Below are positions 37,957 through 57,779 of a stretch of 64,000 bases of DNA, one piece after another. The DNA comes from Pontederia crassipes (lineage: Eukaryota > Streptophyta > Magnoliopsida > Commelinales > Pontederiaceae). How positions within the stretch are numbered: position 1 is the first letter of the stretch; each line of letters starts with the position of its first letter. The position numbers and the translations under genes are program-made. The notes below the pieces were generated by a model that had not been told where the DNA came from, did not search any database, and was given only the letters and a program-made list of their open reading frames with translations. The stretch is from positions 48,945,353-49,009,352 of the forward strand of contig CM060198.1 of assembly GCA_030549335.1 (NCBI GenBank), given 5' to 3'.

Positions 37957-40520
37957 TGTTAGGTGTTAATCTCTTCAGATTTAAATTTGTTTCAAGAGTG
38001 ACTTTATTGTCATACCGATATTATGTTTGTTGAATACATAAAATCACAGGAAAAGTTTGTATCATAATTCAACGCGTAATTTTGATAAAACCTGATTCCC
38101 AATTTCCATTGACACAATTAACATAGATATTAACTTGTAAGTAAAAGAAATTAGAGACACATAAGTATTGGAGGAAAAACACTCTAAATTCCTTTTCTTC
38201 TATTATTTTCTTTTTTGCGTTCAAATATAACTAGTTCCTACTGTTTATACTATTAGATACATACATATTTATGTTCATTATATTGCATCCCAATGTAACA
38301 GTATCATAAAGCTGTAGCATAATTTCAAACATAGAAAAAAAAAACTAGAACAAAAAATTGAATTGCATAACATCACACTGATCAACACAAACCAAATAGA
38401 GCACTTTGTAATTTTATATTCAACACTCATGCTCATGTTGGTGATTGATACAAATTAATCAATCCCAACTTGGACTCTAGATGTTCATGCTACTACTTCT
38501 CAAGAGGTTTTGTCAGCAACTCGATTAATTCCTGTAATTATTGTTCTCTAACAAAAAAAATAATCTAGATAAATGTGTTTGGTTCTTTCATGAAAAATAA
38601 ATTCTTTGTGATTTGTATTACTGATTTACTATCATTGTAGAAGAACATGTTTCTGCACAATCGTAGCATCATAATTAATTGATCAAGCCAAATTACTTAT
38701 GTAACCACTAATGCCAAGGCCTTGAAATCGCGTTTTACTTCTTTGATTTCCATGAAACTAGTGATTTTCCCACCTTAACATAGAATGCTATCATTGATGC
38801 TTTCTAAAGAGACAAAATGTCCGATTTGCATTACAAAATGCTGACAATGTACAATTTTGTTTTGAAGGAAAAAAGGACCCTTGCCAAGAGCTTTCTTCAG
38901 TTACCTAATGACTCATAGTGTAGATTCATAATGTGATTTCTTTGTTTGATGCATAACTTGATTAAGATATCTTATTACCAATGTAATGTTTGGCCTGGTT
39001 TGTCTCAAGCAAAATAGCTTGTCTATAAGTCGTTGAAAGCTTACTGGTTCTTGTAACAAAGGATATCTTCTATCTTCTAGGTTTTGATCACTTGATGAAA
39101 CTGATGAGTAGTCAACTTAAGGTTATGTTCTAAAGGAGTCATAGCTGGTTTTACTCCTGCCGTATCGAAGTTTGACAAGAGTTTCAAGACATATTTATGC
39201 TAATCCAACAATGCCTTCTAGCCTCAAGAAATACCTCAGTTCACCCAAACATTTGATTTTTCACATTGGATTGTAAAATGGTCTTGCAAGATAATGAGCT
39301 GTTCACTAGTTCTCGCAACGATAATGTCATCTACATACACTAGTAAGACAATAAAACAAATATTCATACCTTCAATAAATAATGTCGAATCATTCCTGCT
39401 TTGGACAAAGCCTGCTACATCAAGAACCTTGATACATTTCATATTTCATTGTCTTCATGCTCACTTCAAACTGCATAAGGAACCAACCAACCTGTATAAT
39501 TTATCCTTGTTGTCCCCACAAAGCTGAATATGCATATAAACCTCCTTATGTAGGTCACTGTTTAGAAAGGGATTGCTGAAATCAAGATGAAAGATAGGAA
39601 GATTTTTTGTGCTTCAACGAATGGTTATAGTTTTGCCCATTAAAGAGAAGGTGTCCTTGTAATCAATATCCTCTCAATGATTATATCCTTTGGCTACCAC
39701 ACAGGCCTTGACGTGCTCAATCTTGTTTTCAACTATTAGTTTCACCTTGTAGATTAAATTTGCAATCAACAAGAGTTTGATCAATAGGAAGATCAACCAT
39801 TTCCCATGCACCATTAGATTCAAGGGCACTTGGGCCAACTTGCATTGCCTCAATCCAAAGAGGATAAAAACTAGCTTGGTGATAGGTAGTAGGTTCATAA
39901 ACTACTGAAAAACAAGTTAAGAAGATTTTATATTGATTAGTGAAAACTTGAGAAGAAACATAATTTGAAATCAAATGTGCAATACTGTTTGTAACCCATT
40001 TATTTTTAATTATTCTTGAATCCAATTGGGTGGGTTGACTACTCACTAACTTCTTGCAGTTGGTGCATTGAAGGAAGTATCCAAATTTCTAATAGCAGAT
40101 ATATCTATAGAATTATAAGCTAAATCTTCAGGAATGACAACATTAAGATTTAAAGTATTTGAACTACTGCATGAATAAACTTGATCAGTAATAGCTGTGT
40201 CAATGTGCCCAGGAGAAGCATGCTGCTAAGTATCAAATATGCTAATTGGAGGAGAAGTAGGTTATTGAATATCATAAAATAAAGGGGTCTCATCAATGTG
40301 CCAATTGGAATATCTTCTTCAAAGAATTGTTTTGGTAGAAATATACCAACAACATATGAATAATCAGTTACTTTTTTTTCAAACTAAAATTAAAGAAAAA
40401 TTTTGTTCTACAATCTTTACATCTAAAGTGATAAGAATTCTTTTGTCTTGCAAATCAAACAGTTTATATCCCTCTTGTGCTGTGAAGAAGCCAAGAAAGA
40501 TACCTGATTTTGTGAGCAAA
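37957..40520 (-). mobile_element. Old broken Copia fragment (left copy)
   Basis: On the minus strand there are, in order, an integrase C-terminal-like segment near 40500-40390 and the start of the Copia reverse transcriptase (about 40046-39674). The catalytic YVDDI region follows near 39340, then the end of RNase H with LTKPL near 38500. A candidate 3' LTR of about 469 bp (37957-38425), with TGTT...AACA ends, follows. The 5' LTR and gag are not seen, and the copy is heavily broken. It is an old fossil, truncated or overrun on its right by the younger element starting at 41115. The same fragment is at 45193-47770. Confidence 0.75.
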
Positions 40521-41114
40521 AAATATGTTGTTCTATGGGATCAAGAGCCACAAAATATGATAGAAAATATTGATTCTATACCCAGGCAAGTACTCCCCAT
40601 TCAAAACTTATTAAAAATTTTAAAAAATTATAATTCTTAATGTATACAACTCAGACCGTAAGCGCACGACGTTCTTATAGTATAATATTGGATCGAACCA
40701 GAAAGAAAGTTTGTTTCTAGACTCTACAGATATAAAGGAAAAGAATTCAAATAAGGTTACAAAAATGATTAAACTAAGAATTACTAATAACTAATATTTC
40801 GAAAATGAAATAAGGATTCTAAATTTTTTGTTTTCTTTTATAATTTCAGCTTTTTTATAAACGAATTTAACAAATCAATAACGGTAATGGGGAAATAATA
40901 ATATTTTTTAATTGATGATAAACATTAGGGCATGGAGAATCCTTTCAAGGAAGAACTACAAATGGTTATAGGTCAAATCGTTCAAAACAGTTGGATGTGA
41001 AGTACACAATCTTCAAATGCAGATCCTCATTCTCATATTCAGAATTACTCAAGACTCTCCATTCTTATATCGATACTCTAGATTCAGCTCAAACATGAAT
41101 TAGAATTCTGTTTC

Positions 41115-42232
41115 TGTTGGATCACAAGGCACCAAGACGGGGGGGGGGGGGGGGGGGTGGGGTGGTGGTAAATTGGTGTTTTACCGAAAAAATTGATTTC
41201 ACAAAAGGTGCATAGTGGTAAATTGGTGTTTTACCGAAAATTTGAAATCAATTCGTTAAACTTTAAATCAATACAATAATAATCTAATTACATGCATAAT
41301 AAGGTGCATAGTGGTCTGTTGACGAAGTTCGGTCACACCTTGATCTACATTCCCGTTCCGACTTCTCAAACATGAGATCGTCGGAGATTTTACTAATCGC
41401 CTTTCTTAGTTCCAAATGAGGCAAAGAAGAAACCTTTTACAACATAATACATTTTCTCCACTTTGAGAGGTAAGATGCACCTCTCCTCATAGGCTTTTAC
41501 CCTCGATTCTCCTCTCAAAAGGTAGACACACCTCTTTTACAAAGGAGCACTCTTAATCTTTTCTCTACCCTGAAAGGTAAGATCGAACTACACAGGAGCT
41601 TGCACCCAAATATCTAAGCAAATATTTCTCTCTTTTACAATATCAAACTCACAAGAAGATAAGAGAGAAAAAAAAGATAAGATTCAACAATATGGCTTAA
41701 GATCTTCAAGAAATAATTTTCCTTTGTTGCTTGATGCTTTCCTTCAATACTTGATTGATTATGCACACCTTGTACCCCTTTTATAGTCTTTCGATAATTT
41801 GACCATTGCCCTTTTATTTGGCTAAAACTAGCCGTTATAGGTCATTTTGCGTGCGGTCCGATCGATCGATGTCTCTAGCCGATCGACCGGCCCATGTTTT
41901 TACTTAGTTTCATGCGATTTGCAAGTTCTCTATTCAAATTGGTCGACCGATTAATCGGACTGATCGACCACTCTGCACTTTGTTACACATAACGTTTTGC
42001 ACCGATATCAAAGTGAGGTGATTTTTGAATCATTGGAAAGCTAATCTACAATTTTTATATTATGTTAAATTCAGATATGAATGAAACATATTCAAATATT
42101 AACTTCAAGTTCAGCGCATAAAATAATCCATTCCGAATTGAACTTTTCTCACATTTTAAATATATTACTCTAATTATTCGAGGTTGGTACCATCAAAATA
42201 TAATTAGATATAGCATAAAAACTTTGTTCAAC
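41115..42232 (-). repeat. 3' LTR of the younger Copia-type element (left copy)
   Basis: It begins TGTTGGATCACAAGGC on the plus strand and matches 48334-49451 and, at lower identity, 62794-63945. A run of 19 G's at 41139-41157 lies near its edge. The 5 bp just outside (GTTTC) nearly match the GTTTT outside the far LTR at 63946. Confidence 0.85.
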
Positions 42233-43745
42233 GATCTTTCCATTTTTTATGAAGACAAATCGAGAAATATGAAAAGTATATAAGTTGGGAAGAAAAGAAA
42301 GTCAAAATTTTACTCTCCCTAAAACTAAGCTTTCCTTACAATTGATAGATATGGATATAAATCTTAACTGTAAGGTACTCTTCTTATGAGTTATATTTAC
42401 GAGGTCCACATAATAATTCAAGGGTTATATATATTTCTCCTATATATGTTTCTCTTATATTCTTAACATATTTCTCTCATTTTGTTTCATAAAAAGTAGT
42501 TTGTACATTACGCATATATGTGAGACAAATGTAACTACCCCTTAATCATGTCATCTTCTTGAATTTTTCATTCTCCCCCTTTTGTTATATAGGAAACAAT
42601 ATGTTCAATATCATAAGGGAGATAAAAAATGATTTTCATTATTTTGTCATATCATAAAGAATAATACAAATGTAACATATGTGATAGACAAAAATAACTC
42701 CTCCTAAATTGATATTCGATTTATAAAAACAAAATATGAGATTTAAGTTGTTCAGGGGCTAACACAAGTTTCAAAATCTTATATAAATAGTCAAAATATT
42801 GCATAAAACTTTGAGACAACAATGATATGTCAAATTTAAATTGAAGTATGTCAAATGGTCTAAGAATTTGACAATATGAGCAAAATTCTTTGATAAACTT
42901 TCATTTAAGAAAACAATATTCAAGGTGAGCAGAGAAATTAATATTTCAAACTTCTGAATGAGCTCCCCCTATCATTTTGCACATTTTTCTTTCTCTTTTC
43001 ATCTTCCTATAGTCATTTATATGTTCTCTTTTCTTCCAAAGAAATAATAACAATTTTGAAATTGTGGATGAGGGGTCAAAACTTTATTTTCATAACATAA
43101 AGATTTTAAACTTAAAACATAAGAGTCATGATAATAAAGTAATTTTACAAATAATGAAAATTTAAATTCATGTTCATGGAAGCCAACGAATTGATATTTT
43201 TTAATAGTTATCCAAAATTTAGGTAACATTCCAAAAGTTTAACTTATTTCAATTGCAAACCCACAGAATATCAAATGTTTAATTGAAAACGAGCAAGAGC
43301 TCACAATTTTTAAGTATCAATCACATGTATACATAATTAACAACATAAGCATTTTCAAGGTTACATAAGCAAAATAATTCAACTATACAATTTTTTTAAA
43401 ACATAATAGGCTTGTGCACAAAATATGATACTAGTAAGCAAATTCATAACACAAACAAGTGTGACATCAAGTTAGGTCTATATTTTTATTTGTAAGTTCA
43501 AAATGATACTTTTGCCGTTAACTTTGTGCCTTCACACTTTCAAATCCACTTGTCCTTTGCTTTACATGTGAGGCACATTTGAAAAATAATTATTTAACCT
43601 TTGGTATCCAAACTTCTTTGGGTCCAATTTTGTTAGTCAAGGTTCCTTTTGGAACCCATATAATTCCATATTGAAATGATTTCCCTACTTTGCATTGATA
43701 TGTATAATGACCATGAAATCCACATACAAAACAAGTAATATGTGA

Positions 43746-44142
43746 CACTACAAGATAATTGGCAATTAGCGACTCAAAGTCGGAGACGCTAGGGAGGCGC
43801 TATTACGTCTCTGTTGTCAAGAGCGTCTCCTTCGTGTCTAACTAGCGCCGCAAAATTAAGACGCTGGCAGTGGCTAGTGGCGTCGCATTAGAGTCAAAGA
43901 TGTTGAGATGCAACTAGCGCCACATATTGACTCTATATCGACGGTATTAAGACGCGATGTTTGGGCCTATGCGAAGCAGGACCGCGTTGCTAAGTCGACG
44001 CGCAAGGGGCGGTAGACCTGAGATGCCCTTCCGACGCCCACGTGAGGCTAAGTTAGGCGCTAGTAAGGCGCTAGATTGACACAAATATGATAATGCATTT
44101 GTCGCCAATGAGATGCTAAGATGGCACAAAGTGCGATATATC
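43746..44142 (-). mobile_element. Truncated end of the CACTA element (left copy)
   Basis: CACTACAAGATAATTGGCAA starts after TGA at 43743-43745 and continues with subterminal motifs until the N gap. It is the same end as 50977-51373. Confidence 0.9.
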
Positions 44143-44642
44143 NNNNNNNNNNNNNNNNNNNNNNNNNNNNNNNNNNNNNNNNNNNNNNNNNNNNNNNNNN
44201 NNNNNNNNNNNNNNNNNNNNNNNNNNNNNNNNNNNNNNNNNNNNNNNNNNNNNNNNNNNNNNNNNNNNNNNNNNNNNNNNNNNNNNNNNNNNNNNNNNNN
44301 NNNNNNNNNNNNNNNNNNNNNNNNNNNNNNNNNNNNNNNNNNNNNNNNNNNNNNNNNNNNNNNNNNNNNNNNNNNNNNNNNNNNNNNNNNNNNNNNNNNN
44401 NNNNNNNNNNNNNNNNNNNNNNNNNNNNNNNNNNNNNNNNNNNNNNNNNNNNNNNNNNNNNNNNNNNNNNNNNNNNNNNNNNNNNNNNNNNNNNNNNNNN
44501 NNNNNNNNNNNNNNNNNNNNNNNNNNNNNNNNNNNNNNNNNNNNNNNNNNNNNNNNNNNNNNNNNNNNNNNNNNNNNNNNNNNNNNNNNNNNNNNNNNNN
44601 NNNNNNNNNNNNNNNNNNNNNNNNNNNNNNNNNNNNNNNNNN
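44143..44642. other. Assembly gap, 500 N
   Basis: Exactly 500 unknown bases, a conventional scaffold gap size and not a measured distance. Reading frames reported across it are meaningless. Confidence 1.
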
Positions 44643-51373
<6,731 letters not shown>

Positions 51374-51525
51374 TAAATTAGCGTTGACATGCGTTTAGAC
51401 GCCAATGAGACGCTATGGTGTCGCTACATGTACGTTTTTTTACCCCCCCCCCCCCCCCCCCCAGCCTCATTTTTTCCCTTCCCGTGCCATACAATTTATA
51501 ATGCATCTCAAAATGCATTGATATT

Positions 51526-51620
51526 CATCACAGGCAATATAAAAGCATCACAGGCAATATAAAATCATCACATGCAATATAAAACTATCACTGACAATAT
51601 AAAACCATCACAGACATAAT
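51526..51620. repeat. 20-bp minisatellite, about five units
   Basis: Units of the form CATCACAGGCAATATAAAAG recur at an exact 20-bp period with a few substitutions. Their position just beyond the stop of the downstream CACTA gene suggests a 3'-UTR location. Confidence 0.85.
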
Positions 51621-51736
51621 ATATAACATAAGAATACGATAACTACTAAATCGAACTAACAAACTATATGTATGTTTAAGTCTATAAGTAACAATGCATA
51701 ATTTATTTTCTATCCTAGTTTTGTGAGTTATTGTTA

Positions 51737-54070
51737 TCATTTCGGATGTTCGACCCAGACATGCTCGGTCCATGGCTTCGCGGGGATGGACTCTGCGTCG
51801 GGATCAATCCCTGAATCGCCTGCAATAGAGGACCCCAACTGCTGCGACAACTGCTACGACACTTGCTGCGACAACTGCTGCGACACCTGCTGCGACACCT
51901 GCTGCGATATCTGCTCCGATAATTACTGCGATAGCTGCTGTGATAGCTGCGTCAGATTAGGTGCAGCGGATGAGCTCGGAGCAGATGCACCTCCTGCATA
52001 TCCTCCGATCCTCTTAGGTATCTGAGCGATTGTGCCGAGGCCACGCAAGTATCCCCCTCGTGTCGTGCCGGCCACCTCTTTCCAAACAGTAGGATCCTCT
52101 ACGAAATAGAAAAATATAAAATTATATAATATATAAATTATATATCAAGAATCATGTAAATTAAAAACATGACTAAACCAACGAAGAAACATTACCTGGT
52201 GACTGAGTACTCGGATCATCTCCATACTTTTCAGCCATTTTTGCATTATACTCATCCTAAAAAATTTAAACGTTGTGTATTTCAAAAATATTGCACTAAC
52301 GGTAACAACAAAATGGCCATATCATGAGACTTACCAGAAGCCTACGAGCAGTGGGCGTGACTAAGTCGTTTGTCTTTCGACTCTTATGCGTGGCCTCATA
52401 GACCACACGAAAGTCTACGGGACCGCCTTCTTTCTCCTCCTACAATAAAGTTTCAAATTTGATAACATAAGTATAAGTCAAAAGTTTGATTAATTGAATT
52501 TATATGAAAATTACCATGCACCGTCGATGCTCGTCAAATCGCATCGATCCCCCTGTGTGGATGTGGGCCTCGGGCTTCGAAAGTCGGTTAATTCTTGCCT
52601 TTTCCGACTTCCTTTGCCATCGTTCATCCATCCTTTGTGAACATCAAATACTTACACTTTCAAAAAACTATAATTTTCATAAAAATAATGTAAAAGTATA
52701 CATACTTACCACTTCCTACAGAGGGACTCCCAAACCGAGCACCTAATATGTTTTGGACATCTTTGTATGTCCTGCTCCAAAGTGAGGCTGGCGGACGTGA
52801 CGACCTTGCGAAACTTGTATAATCAATTTCGGAGGCGTTTCGCAGCGACCTCCTCAAAAGCTCTCCGGATCATCCCTAAACTAAGATCCGGATGAAACTG
52901 ATTTGCCTTCTACAAATAGAACGTTAAAACTTAGTAATTCTAAAATAAATATAAATCGAATTATGTAACCCAAATAGAAGATCGTACCGTAAAGGCTCGA
53001 AAGATGTCATCTCGCACTTGAATTGGGACATCTTTCTAGGATCCTGCCCCTTCCGGCAAGTGGGAAAGAACGAGAGCATTGACATCCCGCACGGTACTAG
53101 TGGGTAAGAAAGTGGTCCTGCCAATTACAAAGAAGAATTAATTTTCAATGATAACCAAAACTATAACAAAATTTGTACAACTTATTTAACTTACGGTCGA
53201 GCAATATTATTCACAGTGACCAATCCATTATCGTGTAATCCCTCTTCATCACTCGAAGAGGAATCATCATCCGGTATAGCTGGGGTAGGCTGTGAAGGTC
53301 CGGCATCAGCTACGGGCCCTAATACATAATAAATCATTAGTGTCATACCAAATTAAAATTATGATAATTGATAGATATACAGTAATGTTCTCACCTCGAT
53401 TGATGTGTACCACATGATCAGTAGCAGTCCGCTCGTCTGAATGAATTGAGTCATTAGCTTGTGCTATCGGCGGGGTAGCAACTGACATTATTAAAAAATA
53501 ATTAATATAATTAATTGAGAAATGTCAATAACAATAAATATATCACTTGGCATAAGATGTCGCTCGCCAACACTAGATTGTGGTGAAGCGTCTGGTATTC
53601 TCGGCGGTGACGATGGGGTAGCAACTGCCATCACAATAAAATACATAAAATTTGGCTCCTACATAAAATTAAGTAATATATAAAAAATAACCTGGTGTGA
53701 CATGACGATCGTGGTCATGCGATCGAGACGTACCGACTATATTCCCCGTCGATGGTGGAGCAACTGTCACAAAAGAAAAATATTTAAAAAACTCTATCTC
53801 CTACTGTCTATTGCCCAAAATGTGTCATGTACCTGGAATGATACGCTGAGCAGACCCACCAATGGATCGCCTACTATGTGATGATCCGGCTACGTGCCCC
53901 GTCGACGGTAGAGGAACTGATATTATTAAAAAAGGAATTTAACTATTATAATCAACTATAAATAAGTAGCTCACAATAAATATATTACCTGGTGGTTGTG
54001 ATGGCTGACTCATCTGGAGTGAACGCCTGGAAGAGCGAGATGATCCAGATGCTCGACCCCTAGTAACCAT
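51737..54070 (-). pseudogene. CACTA second gene, TNPA/Transposase_24-like, many short exons
   Basis: The start is ATG at 54070 (MVTRGRASGSSRSS) after an acceptor. Six exons can be placed by GT-AG sites: 53989-54070, 53833-53916, 53692-53763, 53547-53624, 53395-53481 and 53195-53318. Further exons lie at 52988-53117, 52710-52909, about 52514-52632, about 52335-52438 and in 52030-52255. The last exon ends at 51737. Transposase_24 features are visible: WQRKSEKARINR with HIHTGG, a THKSRK segment, DPTVWKEV, and a C-terminal Gln/Ser heptad-like repeat (QQLSQQVSQQ) around 51840-51960. In En/Spm the equivalent protein binds subterminal repeats. If the splicing is as inferred, stops at 53036-53038 and inside 52710-52909 break the frame. 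Confidence 0.7.
53395..53916 (-). repeat. Four tandem phase-symmetric micro-exons
   Basis: Exons 53833-53916 (84 nt), 53692-53763 (72), 53547-53624 (78) and 53395-53481 (87) each start after CAG with TTCCTC/TTGCTC/TTGCTA. Each is entered and left in phase 1 and encodes a module opening VPLPSTG, VAPPSTG, VATPSSP or VATPPIA. The separating introns are 65-76 nt and similarly AT-rich with the same acceptor style (...TCAG, ...GCAG, ...ACAG). All exon lengths are multiples of three, so any could be skipped or repeated without shifting the frame. Confidence 0.75.
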
Positions 54071-54167
54071 GACTGAAAAAAAGAAAAAAACTTCTATTAT
54101 TAAAAATAACCATATATAACTTTTAAAAAAAGTAAAAAAGCTTATGTCATTAGAATAACTACGGGAT

Positions 54168-57100
54168 TCATTCGTTTGTTTCGTATTCTGATTCATTTTC
54201 ATCATCTTCATCATCGTCGCTATAATCTTGGTTCGAGTCATCATCAATGAAATTATCGAAGTTCACATCCAAGAGGTCATTTGAATTGAACTCTTCCATT
54301 GGATCAGCGTCATCGACCAATTGAAAATTCTCAACTCCATCAGCCACATCAATCGTCTTGTTTACGCTATCTTCTTGATAGTAATCATCCATGAGCACAT
54401 TGTTGTGTATGGATGATGTTTCATTCTCATCTACCATTGTTTCTGCTAAGAATAGTCTACTCCTTACCTTGCATGACGCCCACCATTCATCCTTGGTTCT
54501 TTTAGATGGATATTTAGTGTAGTACACTTGTTGTGCTTATTACGCCAATACGAATGAATCGTATGACTGAAGTCTCGATCGATGGTTAATATCAATCAAT
54601 TTAAACTTTTGATCGATCCGAACTCCTTTCTCTGGATCGAACCAACGATATTTTAGCACCATGACTTTGTTAGATTTTCCCAAATAAGATAATTATAGGA
54701 TGTCTTCTATAACACCGTAGTAATCAAAGTCGTCGTCCCCATACATGCTTCCTCGAATACATACGCCACTATTAATAGTTGAACGTTGTCGGCTATATTC
54801 TTCTGTATGGAACCGATATCCATTGACTATGACGCCGCAGTAGCTAAGAACTTGTTTCTTCGGACCATGACCGAGATCTCGTATTTTGTTCTCTATGACT
54901 GAGCCATTAATAACCTACAAAAAAAAATAACTAAAAAGTTGAAGTGAAAGTTATGAACTTATAACAATTAAGAACAAGCGGAAAGATTTCTCACTTCACA
55001 TCTCAACCAATCGGCAAAATGTTCATCTCGTAGTTTCAATAACTCATCGTTTGAAACTAACGGATTGATTTCTCGTTGTAATTCTTCGAATTTCCTGAAT
55101 TCATAGTTTTCAATTAATACAATCATATAGCAACAATTAGCTTTAAATTATATAAGAAATTAGAACAAATTGCCTTACTCGAGATACGGTGTCACTTCGC
55201 TACAATTTGCAAGAACATAATTCTTAATGACGGTGAGATCTCTGTCATTCAAGATAACTTTGCATCCTGCACCAAAAAGTCGACATGGGTACTTGAAGAT
55301 GGATAGAATATTCATGTCAACTTCTCCTTCACCACCATCATCGTTTCTTGGAACTTGGGTGTGTCGTGATTGTATGTGCGGCTCAAAGTATTTTGAAGTG
55401 AAGTTTGACACCTCCTCAATGAAATATGCTTCACATATGGAGCCTTCAATTTTTTCCTTATTCTTCGCCTTCCTTTTCAAATATAACATGCACCTTTCGA
55501 AAGGATACATCCATCGATACTGAATCGGACCAGCAATTTTTATTTCATATGGAAGATGTACAATCAAATGTTCCATCACATCAAAGAAAGAAGGTGGAAA
55601 TATCTTCTCAGCCTTGCACACGATAATCACAATAGAAGCCTCTAACCGAGATATGTCTTCTTTCCGAACGATGGATGCACAAAGCTCTTTAAAGAACATA
55701 GACAATTCTGTTAAAACCTCTCAGATGGCCTTGGGCAAAAGTTCTCTAAAGGCAATTGGAAGCAGCCTTTGCATAAAAATATGACAATCATGACTCTTCA
55801 TCCCATGTATCTTCCCATTGTCCAAGTTAAAACAACGAGATATGTTTGATACATATCCGTCGAGGAATTTCAATTGCTTTACGCATTCGAAAACCACTTT
55901 TCTTTGATCATTGCTCAAGACATAAGTAGCTTTTGGCTTTTTGCATTTACCATTTTGAAGATGAATGATATCTAACTCTGGTCTTTTGCATATTAATTTC
56001 ATGTCTTCGCGAGCCTGTATGCTATCTTTTGTTCTTCCTTTAGCATCCATAATAGTGTTGAAGATGTTGTCAAATACATTCTTCTCCACATGTATGACGT
56101 CCAAGTTATGACGTACCAAGTTTGAAGACCAATAAGGCAACTCCCAAAAAATACTTCTTTTCTCCCAATTATGTTCACTTCCAAACCCAATTTGCTTATA
56201 ACTACCGGCCTTCAGTCCGAATGAGACTTCACTAAGCTTGTTTACTTGCTCTAGCAATTTTTCTCCTGTCAAATGAGTTGGACACAAAGTGTTCTCGGAT
56301 GTATTCTTTTTAAATGAGTTTCGATCACGGCGCATCGAATTCTCCAATGGCAGAAACATCCTATGAAAATCAAACCAGCAAACTTTCCTACAATTTTTCA
56401 AATAAAAGGATTTCGTATTCTTTCCATATATGGGACAAGCAAGTTTTCCTTTTGTACTCCAATCACTCAACATTCCATATGCAGAAAAATCACTTATGGT
56501 CCACATTAATGCGGCTCTCATAATGAAATTTTGCTTTTTAGATATGTCATAGGTAACCACGCCATCCTCCCACAACAGCTTGAGTTCGTCAATCAAAGGT
56601 CTTAAGTAAACATCTAAACTTTTACCAGGAGATCGAGGACCCGGGATGATACAGGTAAGCAATATATTCTCTCGTCTCATACACATACTTGGAGGCAAAT
56701 TATATGGTGTCACAAAAATAGGCCAACATGAATAAGCAGTACTCGATGAGCCAAATGGGTTGAAGCCATCGGTGCAAAGTCCTAATCTAACATTGCGTGA
56801 TTCTGCAGAAAAATTCGGATGAAGTGTATCAAATCATCTCCATGCCTCCGCATCTGAAGGATGTGTAATTGAATTTGGATCTTCATGTGCCCCTTCTTTG
56901 TACCACCTCATAAATGATGCAATTTTTTCAAAAAGAAATAGTCGTTGTAATATTGGAACAATCAGAAAGTATCTAAATATTGCATTTGTCACATTTTTAT
57001 TCGAACTTTGAGTATTCTTTTTCGGCTTGAATATTGGCTCGCCACAAATAGAACAACTCATAAGTGAGTTGTTTTCCTTGTAGTACAACATGCAATGATT

Positions 57101-57757
57101 GCAACATGCATCAATCTTCTGATATTCCAACCCTAAATCTCTCATCAACCGTTTGCACTTGTAAAAATTTCTCGGTAATTTCTCGGAAACTGGAAGCATA
57201 CTCTTAATAATGACAAGCATCCGGTCAAAACAACTTTTGCTCATATTAAATTCTGATTTTAAGTTCATTAGTTGTGCCACTGCAGAAAGTGTAGTTTGCT
57301 TCACGTATCCATCCCATAAAGGTTCATCTGCCTCTTCGAGAAGATTATAAAACTTAGAAGCCGAAGGATTCGGGTCTTCTTCAATTGATGTTTCGCCAAT
57401 ATTTTCTCCTAACATTGCATCTCGTATCATGTCCCTGTACGGATTGCTCGAGTCACCCACAACGATATCTACATTACTTGTTTCTTTAGCCCATCTTTCT
57501 TCGCCATGAAAGAACCAATTGGTGTATGTAAGTAAGAAACCGTTGTAATATAAATCCTTCTGCATATCATATCTTACTTTCCACTGATAACATTTGCACT
57601 TCCGGCGTGGACATAAGATTTCGCCATATGAAGAAGCAACACCTTCATTTTGATATGCCACATTAATGAATTCATCAACACCATCCTTATATTCTTCAGT
57701 TATGACGCCATATTTATCCTTCCAACGACGAATCCAACTACGATGTGGCTTTATCAT
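54168..57757 (-). pseudogene. CACTA TNP2-like transposase gene (TNPD homologue), broken
   Basis: The coding sequence starts at MIKPHRSWIRR (57757), just after an AG acceptor. In order: a Transpos_assoc domain (CPRRKCKCYQW, FFHGEERW; about 57757-57480) and the TNP2 transposase (NHCMLYYKEN, SCSICGEP, LCTDGFNPFGSSSTAYS, DWSTKGKLACPIYGK, VIHVEKNVFDNI; 57160-56030). DUF4218 follows (FPPSFFDVMEHLIVHL, QYRWMYPFERCM; 55640-55490) and DUF4216 (VNGYRFHTEEY, NSGVCIRGS, DYYGVIEDI; 54860-54700), with a very acidic C-terminus ending YETNE at 54168. Introns lie near 55175-55106 and 54993-54913. At least four in-frame stops are seen: 56834-56836, 55721-55723 (a TGG-to-TGA type change at a conserved Trp), 54693-54695 and 54537-54542. 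The protein would cut and join element ends; this copy cannot encode it whole. Confidence 0.9.
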
Positions 57758-57779
57758 TTCTATAACGGAGAACATTAAG

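Noticed and set aside
40296-40640. 114-residue ORF on + (and 47625-47834)
   Set aside because: It is antisense to the integrase C-terminal remnant of the Copia fragment.
51526-51620. CRISPR-like short repeat array
   Set aside because: Head-to-tail 20-bp units without spacers in a plant transposon; it is a minisatellite.
51723-52025. Cys-rich 100-residue ORF on + (repeated CCDNC/CCDTC) resembling a metallothionein or toxin-like peptide
   Set aside because: It is the antisense shadow of the Gln/Ser-rich C-terminal exon of the CACTA second gene, which matches the family and ends in WVEHPK.
52504-52746. 80-residue ORF on +
   Set aside because: It is antisense to a Transposase_24-type exon of the CACTA second gene.
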